From: Variovorax sp. PAMC26660 | GTDB lineage: Bacteria; Pseudomonadota; Gammaproteobacteria; Burkholderiales; Burkholderiaceae_C | Assembly: GCF_014302995.1 (NCBI RefSeq) | Contig: NZ_CP060295.1 | Location: 2,232,001-2,296,000, forward strand | Direction of reading: 5' to 3' | DNA length: 64,000 bases | In this document: one piece after another, positions 56,246-64,000 of the stretch | Numbering within the stretch: position 1 is the first letter of the stretch | How the letters are laid out: every line of letters begins with the position of its first letter | The notes under the pieces: generated by a model | Told to the model about the DNA's origin: nothing | Databases searched by the model: none | Seen by the model: only the letters and a program-made list of their open reading frames with translations | Translations under genes and position numbers: made by a program

Positions 56246-57067
56246 ATGACCCGCTCTCTCTTTGCCCAGCGCCGCGGCGCACTGCTTTCCGCCCTTGCGC
56301 TGGCCCTGCCGCTTGCCTTCATCGGCGGCACGGCGCATGCCGACCAGCTCGACACCATCACGGCCGCCAAGAAGATCCGCGTGGCCATCGACCTGGCCGT
56401 GCCGCCGTACGGCCTGAAGGACGAAAAACTCAACGCCACCGGCTCCGACGTCGAGACCGCGCGCCTGCTGGCCAAGAGCCTGGGCGTGGAGCTGGAGATC
56501 GTGCAGACCACCGGCGCCAACCGCATCCCGTTCCTGCAGACCGACAAGGCCGACATCGTGATCTCGAGCATGTCGGTCACGCCCGAGCGCGAGAAGGTCG
56601 TTGATTTCTCGGTGCCCTACGCCGCCATCCTGGCCGTGGTCGGCGCGCCGAAAAGCATGACCATCACCGGCCCTGCGGACCTGGCCGGCAAGAAGGTGAT
56701 TGCCACGCGTGGCACCACCAACGACCAGGAACTCACCAAGGCCGCGCCGGCCGGCACGCAGATCGTGCGCTTCGACGACGACGCCACCTCGATCACCGCC
56801 GTCATCAGCGGCCAGGCCGACATCTTCGCCACCGCGCCACCGCTCCTGAAGACCATCAACGAGAAGAACCCGGCCAAGCAGATGGAGCCGAAGTTCACGA
56901 TGAAGATCAACATGATGGCCATCGGCATGCGCAAGAACGAGCCCCGGCTGAAGGCCAAGCTGGACGACTTCGTGAAGGCGCAGCTCAAGAGCGGCGAGCT
57001 GAACACCATCTACAAGAAGTTCCACGGCGCCGACCTGCCGGTCGAAGTGACGCGCAACGCGGGTTGA
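56246..57067 (+). CDS. ABC transporter periplasmic substrate-binding protein (SBP_bac_3)
   Basis: 273 residues with a signal peptide (cleavage after TAHA, about residue 32). SBP_bac_3 features: KKIRVAIDLAVPPYGLKDEK, NATGSDVETARLLAKSLGVE, NRIPFLQTDKADIVISSMSV, TPEREKVVDFSVPY, ATRGTTNDQELTKAAP. The usual amino-acid-ligand Arg/Asp positions are changed or unclear (IAVGAP and SITAVISGQAD regions), so the cargo need not be an amino acid. ATG 56246 after AGGAG. Confidence 0.92.
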   Translation: MTRSLFAQRRGALLSALALALPLAFIGGTAHADQLDTITAAKKIRVAIDLAVPPYGLKDEKLNATGSDVETARLLAKSLGVELEIVQTTGANRIPFLQTDKADIVISSMSVTPEREKVVDFSVPYAAILAVVGAPKSMTITGPADLAGKKVIATRGTTNDQELTKAAPAGTQIVRFDDDATSITAVISGQADIFATAPPLLKTINEKNPAKQMEPKFTMKINMMAIGMRKNEPRLKAKLDDFVKAQLKSGELNTIYKKFHGADLPVEVTRNAG

Positions 57068-57072
57068 GCACG

Positions 57073-58182
57073 ATGGCCAAGATCGACCAGGTCGAGATCG
57101 CGCAGATCGACATTGCGCCCAAGGTCAAGCGCACCGACGCCATCCAGTCCTTCGTGACGCAGGAGACCGTGATGGTCACCGTGCGCTGCGACGACGGCTC
57201 GGTGGGCACGGGCTACACCTACACCATAGGCACGGGCGGCTCGTCCATCGTGGCGCTGCTGCACGACCATCTGGTGCCACGCCTGATCGGGCGCGATCCG
57301 CAGCAGTACGAGGCGATCTGGCGTGACCTGTTCTTCCACACGCACGCCACCGCGGTCGGCGCCATCACCAGCCTGGCTCTGGCGGCCATCGACACCGCGC
57401 TGTGGGACCGCAATGCGCGTGCCGTCAACCTGCCGCTGTGGCGACTGGCCGGCGGTGCGCAGTCGCGCGTACCGGTCTACACCACCGAAGGCGGCTGGCT
57501 GCACATCGAGCCGGCGCAACTGGTCGAGCAGACGCTCGCAGCCAAGGCCGACGGTTTTCTCGGCGCGAAGATCAAGGTCGGCAAGCCGCATGTGGCGCAG
57601 GACATTGCGCGCCTGTCGGCCGTGCGCGAGGCGGTCGGCGCTGATTTCGAGCTGATGGTCGATGCCAACCAGAGCTTCACCGTGGCCGAAGCCATTCGCC
57701 GTGCGCGCCAGTACGCGCTGCTCGATCTCGCATGGTTCGAGGAGCCGATGCCGGCCGAACATGTGCGCGGGCATGCGCAACTGCTGGCCAGCACCAGCGT
57801 ACCGATCGCGGTGGGCGAGTCGATGTACCACCCGTCGCAGTTCGCCGAATACATCCAGCAGGGCGCTTGCTCCATCGTGCAGGCCGACGTGGCGCGTGTG
57901 GGCGGCATCACGCCATGGCTGAAGATTGCGCATCTGGCCGAAGCCCACAACATCGCGATGTGTCCGCACTTCCTGATGGAGCTGCATGTGAGCCTGTGCG
58001 CGGCGGTGCCGAATGCGCGCTGGGTCGAATACATCCCGCAGCTCGACGACCTGACCACGAGCCGGCTGCGTATCGAGGATGGCCATGCGGTGGCACCTGA
58101 GACGCCGGGGCTCGGCATTGAGTGGGACGTCGATCAGCTCAAGGCGCGGCGCAAGTTCGCGCCGATTGTGGTTCGCGGCTGA
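57073..58182 (+). CDS. Enolase-superfamily acid-sugar dehydratase (mandelate racemase subgroup)
   Basis: 369 residues with capping domain and barrel. Catalytic residues of the MR subgroup are complete: Lys166-x-Lys168 (GAKIKVG), metal ligands Asp197 (MVDANQ), Glu223 (WFEEP) and Glu249 (AVGESMY), and the Asp272/His299 dyad (VQADVARVGG, CPHFLMELH). These enzymes abstract a proton alpha to a carboxylate, typically dehydrating acid sugars to 2-keto-3-deoxy acids, or racemising. Last gene of the operon; ATG 57073 sits just after the binding-protein stop. Substrate unknown. Confidence 0.9.
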   Translation: MAKIDQVEIAQIDIAPKVKRTDAIQSFVTQETVMVTVRCDDGSVGTGYTYTIGTGGSSIVALLHDHLVPRLIGRDPQQYEAIWRDLFFHTHATAVGAITSLALAAIDTALWDRNARAVNLPLWRLAGGAQSRVPVYTTEGGWLHIEPAQLVEQTLAAKADGFLGAKIKVGKPHVAQDIARLSAVREAVGADFELMVDANQSFTVAEAIRRARQYALLDLAWFEEPMPAEHVRGHAQLLASTSVPIAVGESMYHPSQFAEYIQQGACSIVQADVARVGGITPWLKIAHLAEAHNIAMCPHFLMELHVSLCAAVPNARWVEYIPQLDDLTTSRLRIEDGHAVAPETPGLGIEWDVDQLKARRKFAPIVVRG

Positions 58183-58500
58183 GCTTGTTTGGCGTTGGGG
58201 TGCTGCTGTTCAGGGCGGCACTCACGCCGACACGGTGCTCTTTTTCGCGAATGTCCCCCGCTTCGCTCCTCCTTTATTTCGCGAAAAAGAGCCCCGTATC
58301 GACGTGAGCGCTCAGAGCACTTGTTGATCGGCGATCACCAGCAGCGTGCCCTTGTGCGAATGGCACCGGGTGCTCCCCGCAGCGAAATAAAGGAGGAGCG
58401 AAGCGGGGGACATTCGCACAGGGGAGCACCCGGTGTCATTCGCACTCGCCCTGAATGCACCCGCCCCGAACAGCAGCGCCAAGAACGCGCCCGGCCCATG
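58183..58500. repeat. Nested inverted-repeat element
   Basis: Intergenic mosaic without coding potential. Module 1: a perfect 15-base inverted repeat GCTCTTTTTCGCGAA (58237-58251) / its complement (58278-58292), loop 26 bases. Module 2: 25-base arms, one mismatch, at 58354-58378 and 58421-58445 (starting GTGCGAATGGCACCGGG). A 36-base core of module 2 (58382-58417) is the exact reverse complement of 58247-58282 in module 1. Outer flanks also match in inverted sense (GCTGTTCAGGGCG at 58205-58217 against interrupted CGCCCTGAA and CAGCAG near 58447-58475). Confidence 0.85.
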
Positions 58501-58521
58501 AACAGCCTCCAAAAGGCCGAG

Positions 58522-58950
58522 TCAGCCAGCTTCAAGCAGATGCCGCAGCGCCTGCAGGTCACGCGCAATCCATTCCGCATCGCGCTCAAAGGCTGCATCG
58601 TCCATGTGCGGCTGGCGCAACAGCGTGAACTGCAACTCACAAGCGCCCGGCGCCACGCCGATCACTCGAAACGGCAGGTAGACCTCAGGCACACCTTCAG
58701 GCGCGACCCAGTGATCAAGAACGCCAAAGTCGTTGGACGGCGCAAAACGCATGTGAGCGTCACCGCTCTCGGGCGTTTTCACAATCCAGTGGTCGCCGTA
58801 GCGAACCAGTGCGCTCTTGGCCAGGCCGCTCGCCCAATCAGGCAAGCGCGCCGGATCGGCAGCCAACGCATAAGCGCGACGCCATTCGCAGGCCACGCGC
58901 TGCGTGACGACGCGGGACTGCACGGTGAGGTCTTCATTCGTCTGCTTCAT
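58522..58950 (-). CDS. SRPBCC-like hypothetical protein
   Basis: 142 residues from ATG 58950. The arrangement CEWRRAYALAADPARLPDWASG, then WIVKTPESGDAHMRF, FGVLDHWVAPE and VIGVAPGACELQFTLLR with a final long helix resembles the START/SRPBCC hydrophobic-cavity fold (polyketide cyclase-like). Function unknown. It overlaps the end of recX by 17 bases on the same strand, so it is probably the last gene of the recA-recX transcript. Confidence 0.75.
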   Translation of the reverse strand: MKQTNEDLTVQSRVVTQRVACEWRRAYALAADPARLPDWASGLAKSALVRYGDHWIVKTPESGDAHMRFAPSNDFGVLDHWVAPEGVPEVYLPFRVIGVAPGACELQFTLLRQPHMDDAAFERDAEWIARDLQALRHLLEAG

Positions 58951-59392
58951 CGAAGTCGCTCCTGAGGACTTTGGCCACCACCGCGCCCGAAAAACCGCGC
59001 GCCAGCAGAAACCGCATTTGCTTGGCCCGCTCCTTGGCGTCAGCGGGCGCTGCGTCGAAGCGGCGACGCCACAGCGCCGTGGCGCGTTCGACTTCCGTGT
59101 CTTGCAAGCCGGCCACCGCTTCGGCGATGGCCTCGGGCGCAATGCCCTTGGCCTGCAACTCCTGCCGCACCCGCAACGCGCCCGAGCGGGCGGCGCGCTG
59201 GTTCAGCACCGAAGCCACCACACGCGGCTCGCTGATGAAATCCTTGGCGGCCAGTTCGTCGAGCGCGCGGGCCAGCGTGCCGGGCTCTTCTTCATGCTTG
59301 GCCAGCTTGCGCTCCAGCTCCGCGCGCGAATGCTCGCGCTGGCTCAGGAGCCGCAGCGCGCGGCCTTTGAGGGAAGGGGCTGCGAAAGCCAT
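58934..59392 (-). CDS. recX: Recombination regulatory protein RecX
   Basis: 152 residues, normal length. Three-helix repeats of RecX: RALRLLSQREHSRAELERKL, ALDELAAKDFISEPRVVASV and RGFSGAVVAKVLR. RecX blocks RecA filament growth. It follows recA after 51 bases on the same strand, the usual order. Confidence 0.93.
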   Translation of the reverse strand: MAFAAPSLKGRALRLLSQREHSRAELERKLAKHEEEPGTLARALDELAAKDFISEPRVVASVLNQRAARSGALRVRQELQAKGIAPEAIAEAVAGLQDTEVERATALWRRRFDAAPADAKERAKQMRFLLARGFSGAVVAKVLRSDFDEADE

Positions 59393-59443
59393 GCGGGGGT
59401 CGCTCGCGCGGCCCGCGCAACTTGCGAAGGGCCGCCGTCGAAC

Positions 59444-60556
<1,113 letters not shown>

Positions 60557-60620
60557 GTGGAAATCTCCTTGAAAATCAACGGTTGGTGTTCGGTTTCATC
60601 CATCTGCTTTTAACCACAGG

Positions 60621-60636
60621 CTGGATGCTTGAACAG
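60621..60636. promoter_or_regulatory. Candidate LexA (SOS) box upstream of recA
   Basis: CTGGATGCTTGAACAG matches CTG-N10-CAG, with one departure from the CTGT half-site. It lies 65 bases before the recA ATG on the minus strand and 67 bases before the divergent MarR gene. Confidence 0.6.
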
Positions 60637-60657
60637 TAGTGTAGAGGCTGGTTGTTT

Positions 60658-60669
60658 TGAGTAAACTCA
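60658..60669. promoter_or_regulatory. Palindrome in the recA-marR intergenic region
   Basis: TGAGT-AA-ACTCA, a perfect 12-base palindrome, 33 bases upstream of the MarR-type start. A likely operator for autoregulation by the MarR protein, close to and possibly interfering with the recA promoter. Confidence 0.4.
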
Positions 60670-60702
60670 TTTTTTGGTCAGTTTGCTTTACCATTCGGCG
60701 CC

Positions 60703-61188
60703 ATGTCCGAAGCCGCTTTCCCGACCGATCCCGATGCCTGGCGGCAGACCCACCTGGGCCGTCTGCTGGGCCATGCGATGCGCCGCTTCGACGAGCGCGT
60801 GCTGGCACTGATGGCGCACGACCTCGACGTGCCGCTGGCCCTGTCGAACCTCGCCGCCCGCGCCCAGGTGAGCGCCGCGCACGTGCACATCACGCGGCAC
60901 CTGGCGCGCGAGGGTTCGCGCCTGACCGAGCTGGCCGAGCGCGCCGGCATGACCAAGCAGGCGATGGGCGCGCTGGTCGACCAGTGCGAGGCCTGGGGGC
61001 TGGTCACGCGCGGGCCCGATCCGCTCGATGCGCGCGCGCGCCGCGTGCTCTTCACCACCGACGGCCTGGCCTGGCTCGACGCCTTCCGCAGCGCGGTGAC
61101 GCAGGCCGAGCGCGAGTTCCGCAGCAGCGTCGGCGATGACATCGCCACCGTGGTAACCATCGGACTGGAAGCCTACACAGCGGGCTAG
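60703..61188 (+). CDS. MarR-family transcriptional regulator
   Basis: 161 residues, winged helix-turn-helix: HLGRLLGHAMRRFDERVLAL, VHITRHLAREGSRLTELAER, AGMTKQAMGALVDQCEAWGLV (recognition helix) and the wing DPLDARARRVLFT. Usually binds palindromic DNA as a dimer and responds to small ligands or oxidation. No efflux or enzyme gene lies next to it to reveal its target. Divergent from recA. Confidence 0.92.
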   Translation: MSEAAFPTDPDAWRQTHLGRLLGHAMRRFDERVLALMAHDLDVPLALSNLAARAQVSAAHVHITRHLAREGSRLTELAERAGMTKQAMGALVDQCEAWGLVTRGPDPLDARARRVLFTTDGLAWLDAFRSAVTQAEREFRSSVGDDIATVVTIGLEAYTAG

Positions 61189-61252
61189 ACTCCGCCTGAG
61201 AGACAAATGCGAACGGCGCCGGCGCGGCGCCCGAACCGGCCGGAGGTGGCAC

Positions 61253-61927
61253 ATGAGAATTCTGATTGCCGAAGACGACCAGGTGCTGGCCGATGCCCTG
61301 CTGCGCAGCCTGCGCACTTCGGGCGCGGCGGTCGACCACGTGGCGAACGGCTCGCAGGCCGACACCGCGCTCATGACCCATGACGAATTCGACCTGCTGA
61401 TCCTCGACCTCGGGCTGCCCAGCCTGCACGGCATCGAGATCCTCAAGCGCCTGCGCGCGCGCGGCTCGCAACTGCCGGTGCTGGTGCTGACCGCAGCCGA
61501 CAGCGTGGAAGAGCGCGTGAAAGGCCTGGACCATGGCGCCGACGACTACATGGCCAAGCCCTTCAGCCTGCAGGAACTCGAAGCACGCGTGCGCGCCCTC
61601 ACGCGGCGCGGCATGGGCACCACCAGCAACGCGATCCGCCACGGCCCGCTGGTCTACGACCAGGCCGGCCGCGTGGCCACCATCGACGGCAAGATGATCG
61701 AGCTGTCGGCTCGCGAACTCGGCCTGCTCGAAGTGCTGCTGCAGCGCGCCGGCCGGCTGGTCAGCAAAGACCAGTTGGTCGACCGGCTGTGCGAATGGGG
61801 CGAAGAGGTGAGCCTCAACGCCATCGAGGTCTACATCCACCGGCTGCGCAAGAAGATCGAGAAGGGGCCGGTGCGCATCGCGACCGTTCGCGGATTGGGC
61901 TACTGCCTGGAAAAGATCCAGTCCTGA
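61253..61927 (+). CDS. OmpR-family response regulator (TctD/QseB-like)
   Basis: 224 residues. Receiver with acidic pocket EDD, phospho-acceptor Asp52 (LLILDLGLPSLHG) and conserved Lys in DDYMAKPFS; winged-helix output with LSARELGLLEVLLQRAG and NAIEVYIHRLRKKIE plus VRGLGYCLE. GGAGG precedes ATG 61253. It pairs with the kinase starting at 62046, but the two are separated by a dispersed repeat of about 106 bases. Confidence 0.95.
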   Translation: MRILIAEDDQVLADALLRSLRTSGAAVDHVANGSQADTALMTHDEFDLLILDLGLPSLHGIEILKRLRARGSQLPVLVLTAADSVEERVKGLDHGADDYMAKPFSLQELEARVRALTRRGMGTTSNAIRHGPLVYDQAGRVATIDGKMIELSARELGLLEVLLQRAGRLVSKDQLVDRLCEWGEEVSLNAIEVYIHRLRKKIEKGPVRIATVRGLGYCLEKIQS

Positions 61928-61940
61928 TGTGCCCGTACCT

Positions 61941-62046
61941 GCGGGAAATGCCGCGGAACCGGCTTCGCCGCGCCGCAAGCGGCATTGCCACCGGTAGAGG
62001 GTTGGCGGGGCGACACGAAGTGCGCGAAGCCCGGGGGCGAGTCAAG
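61941..62046. repeat. Dispersed intergenic repeat, copy B, within a two-component operon
   Basis: Second copy of the element at 20209-20296: CCGCGGAACCGGCTTCGCCG (61951-61970) and a 25-base block starting GGGGCGACACGAAGTGCG (62007-62031) are identical in both; the middle differs. It ends GAGTCAAG, whose last G begins the GTG start of the kinase, so the repeat supplies the kinase's ribosome-binding region. Confidence 0.78.
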
Positions 62047-63491
62047 TGAAGCTGTTCCAGCGCGCCCAGCGCTCCCTGTTCGGCGAAATCCTCGACTGGA
62101 TGCTCACGCCGCTGCTGCTGCTGGTGCCGGTGAGCATCGGCGTCACCTGGCTGGTGGCGCAGGGCATCGCCAACGCGCCCTTCGACCGCGCGCTCGAACA
62201 CAACATCAAGGCGCTGGCCGAACTGGTGACGGTGAAGGAGGGCGAAACGCAGTTCGCGCTGTCGCAATCGGCACGCGAGATCCTTCGGGCCGACGATGCC
62301 GGCCACGTGTACTACCAGTTGGTCGACGGCCACGGCGCGCTGCTCGGCGGCGAGCGCGATCTGCCGCATCCCAATGTCGACGAGCCGCCGGGCCCGAACG
62401 TCGTGCTGCTGCACAACAGCGAGGTCCACGGCAAGCCGGTGCGCGTGGCCTCGCTCTGGATCGCCAGCGGCCGCGAAGAGGTGCCGGCCAGCCTGCTGCA
62501 ACTGGCGGAGACGCGCGAGAAGCAGTCGGTGCTCGCCGCCGAGATCATCAAGGGCGTGCTGCTGCCGCAGTTCGCGATCCTGCCGTTGGCGGTGCTGCTG
62601 ATCTGGCTGGCGCTGGTGCGCGGCATCAAGCCGCTGTCGGTGGTGGAGGCGCGCATTCGCGAACGGCGCCCCGGCGACCTGAGCCCGCTCGACGAATCTT
62701 CGGTGCCGCTCGAAGTGGTGCCGCTGGTGTCGTCGGTGAACGAGCTGCTGAACAAGCTCAACGATTCCATCGACACGCAAAAGCGCTTTCTGGCCGATGC
62801 GGCGCACCAGCTCAAGACGCCGCTGGCGGGCCTGCGCATGCAGGCCGACCTGGCCCAGCGCGAAGGCGCCAATGCCGACGAGCTGAAGCAGTCGCTCAAG
62901 CAGATCGGCCGCGCCAGCGTGCGCGCCACGCACACGGTGAACCAGTTGCTGTCGCTCGCGCGGGCCGAAGGCACCAGCGCCATGACCCACCAGCAGCCCT
63001 GCGACCTGGCGCGGCTCACCATCGAGGTGGTGCGCGAGGCCGTGCCGCGCGCGATCGAAAAGCGCATCGACCTGGGCTACGAGGGCGCCCAGACGGGTGC
63101 GCCCGGCGTCATGTTCGACGGCAACCCGACGCTGCTCAAGGAGCTGGTGCGCAACCTGGTCGACAACGCGCTCAACTACACGCCCTCGGCGCCCCCCGAA
63201 CGACCCGGCCGGATCACCGTGCGCGTGCTGGCCGACCCCTTCGGCCATGTGCTGTTGCTGCAGGTGGAAGACAACGGCCCGGGCATCGCGGAGTCCGACC
63301 GCGAGCTGGTGTTCGAGCCCTTCTACCGCGTGCTCGGCAACGAGGCCGACGGCTCGGGGCTGGGCCTGCCGATCGTGCGCGAGATTGCCAACCAGCACCG
63401 CGCGCAGGTGAAGCTCGAAGACGCGCACCCCGGCAAGCATTCGCCGGGAGCGCTCTTCACGGTGCGCTTCGAGGGCGAGCACCTGGAGTGA
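62046..63491 (+). CDS. Sensor histidine kinase (TctE-like)
   Basis: 481 residues from GTG 62046. Two membrane helices (about 20-40 and 175-195) flank a TctE-like periplasmic domain; then HisKA with FLADAAHQLKTPLAGLR (His254) and HATPase with NLVDNALNYTP, VEDNGPGIAESDRELVFEPF and GSGLGLPIVREIA. The partner regulator is upstream. TctE relatives sense tricarboxylates, but no tctABC transporter genes lie here, so the signal is unknown. Confidence 0.92.
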   Translation: MKLFQRAQRSLFGEILDWMLTPLLLLVPVSIGVTWLVAQGIANAPFDRALEHNIKALAELVTVKEGETQFALSQSAREILRADDAGHVYYQLVDGHGALLGGERDLPHPNVDEPPGPNVVLLHNSEVHGKPVRVASLWIASGREEVPASLLQLAETREKQSVLAAEIIKGVLLPQFAILPLAVLLIWLALVRGIKPLSVVEARIRERRPGDLSPLDESSVPLEVVPLVSSVNELLNKLNDSIDTQKRFLADAAHQLKTPLAGLRMQADLAQREGANADELKQSLKQIGRASVRATHTVNQLLSLARAEGTSAMTHQQPCDLARLTIEVVREAVPRAIEKRIDLGYEGAQTGAPGVMFDGNPTLLKELVRNLVDNALNYTPSAPPERPGRITVRVLADPFGHVLLLQVEDNGPGIAESDRELVFEPFYRVLGNEADGSGLGLPIVREIANQHRAQVKLEDAHPGKHSPGALFTVRFEGEHLE

Positions 63492-63557
63492 GCCTGTCCG
63501 CTGAAAAGTGCAGTGCCAGTGCGGCGCATGCTCGCGCGCGGTGCCGGCTCGGGTGGA

Positions 63558-63755
63558 TCAGGGCGCGGGTGCGCTGACCTTGGGTTCCTTGCGGATCTGC
63601 AGCCACTCGGGCCGGATCTGCCGCGCAAGCCGTTGCGGCTCGCGCTCGTTGAGGCCGGCCGGGGCCAGGCCGAAACCGACCAGATCACCGCGCGCCCACA
63701 GGAAGTAGCCGGCGTTGGCCAGCAGCAGGGCGACGAGTACCAGGCGCAATTTCAT
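63558..63755 (-). CDS. Small membrane-anchored hypothetical protein
   Basis: 65 residues: an N-terminal hydrophobic segment (LRLVLVALLLANAGYFLWARG) and a short basic/Pro-rich tail (NEREPQRLARQIRPEWLQI). It lies five bases after the birA stop on the same strand. In Burkholderiales a small protein of this kind is often seen after birA, sometimes as part of a SPOR protein; no SPOR domain is present here. Confidence 0.65.
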   Translation of the reverse strand: MKLRLVLVALLLANAGYFLWARGDLVGFGLAPAGLNEREPQRLARQIRPEWLQIRKEPKVSAPAP

Positions 63756-63760
63756 CCGCG

Positions 63761-64000
63761 TCAGAAGGCCATGCCGCGAGGGCGCACGCTCACTTCGTCG
63801 CTGGTGATCAGTTGCAGGCCGGCGTCGGTGCGCACCTGCAACTCGCCACCCCAGGCCACGCCTTCGCACAGGCCGGCGGTGCCGTCGCTCAGCACCACCT
63901 CGCGCCCGCGCAGCACGTCGCGCGCGGCAAAGCGTTCGGCGAATGGCGCGAAGCCGCCTTTCTCGAAGGCCAGCACGGTGCGCACCAGCGGCTCGGCCAT
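63761..64000 (-). CDS. birA: Biotin-[acetyl-CoA-carboxylase] ligase, C-terminal part (runs off window)
   Basis: The last 79 residues are visible: LVRTVLAFEKGGFAPFAERF, RDVLRGREVVLSDG, GLCEGVAWGGELQVRTDAGL and ITSDEVSVRP, the SH3-like C-terminal domain of biotin protein ligase. The catalytic domain is outside the window, so whether it also has a DNA-binding domain cannot be seen. Confidence 0.85.
   Translation of the reverse strand: MAEPLVRTVLAFEKGGFAPFAERFAARDVLRGREVVLSDGTAGLCEGVAWGGELQVRTDAGLQLITSDEVSVRPRGMAF

Noticed and set aside
61253..63491. Calling the pair tctD-tctE
   Set aside because: No tctABC transporter genes are adjacent and the sensor domain cannot be assigned to citrate, so gene symbols are withheld.

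Overview
The window looks like a piece of a high-GC betaproteobacterial chromosome of the family Comamonadaceae, most likely Variovorax or a close relative. The evidence is the roughly two-thirds GC content by eye, Burkholderiales-type neighbourhoods (YhdP-nitrilase, recA-recX, sucCD with a TerC gene, TctDE-like two-component genes, a DUF3717 protein) and two families of intergenic palindromic repeats. I assign the genus from gene content only and ran no search. No tRNA, rRNA, CRISPR array, prophage or intact insertion sequence was seen.

Layout. 1-7306 (minus): an AsmA-like YhdP protein, a nitrilase-family amidase and a PAS-sensor kinase/FixJ-type regulator pair, packed with overlapping or touching ends. 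7332-11316 (plus): glnE and the septal lipoprotein RlpA. 11325-12752 (minus): an ECF41 sigma factor with its AhpD-like partner, which has a near-perfect ECF41 promoter. 12830-14429: a ferritin-like diiron protein and an exported glutathione peroxidase. 14723-20188 (plus): a five-gene, translationally coupled cyclopropane-fatty-acid-type operon (FAD oxidoreductase, DUF1365, Cfa-like methyltransferase, MFS, SDR). 20296-28812: GST, purB, a TonB-receptor remnant, YaeQ, DUF2007 and DUF3717/DUF1289 proteins, a TerC manganese exporter behind a yybP-ykoY riboswitch, a YvlD-like membrane protein, a BepA-like protease and moaC.

29041-38368 is a lower-GC type IV pilus region: fimT-pilV-pilW-pilX-pilY1-pilE on plus, then a PglL-type O-oligosaccharyltransferase and the major pilin pilA on minus. 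PilY1 has a lectin-like N-terminus, and pilA has a sigma-54 promoter with TGTC-rich upstream palindromes. Directly beside pilA, 38573-43242 encodes PP2C phosphatase, FHA adaptor, CHASE2 adenylate cyclase and class-II cyclic-nucleotide phosphodiesterase: a self-contained signalling cassette able to make and destroy cAMP.

43271-48595 holds a second TerC, sucCD, a type-2 argC and two small membrane proteins. 48617-58182 is a catabolic island for an unidentified acid sugar or related hydroxy acid: IclR, MFS and SDR on minus; RraA-like aldolase, split UxaA-type dehydratase, a polar-amino-acid-type ABC importer and an enolase-superfamily dehydratase on plus, with a palindrome in the shared promoter region. 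58183-58521 is an elaborate nested inverted repeat. The right end holds recX/recA with a LexA-like box, a MarR regulator, a TctDE-like two-component pair interrupted by a dispersed repeat, and the end of birA.
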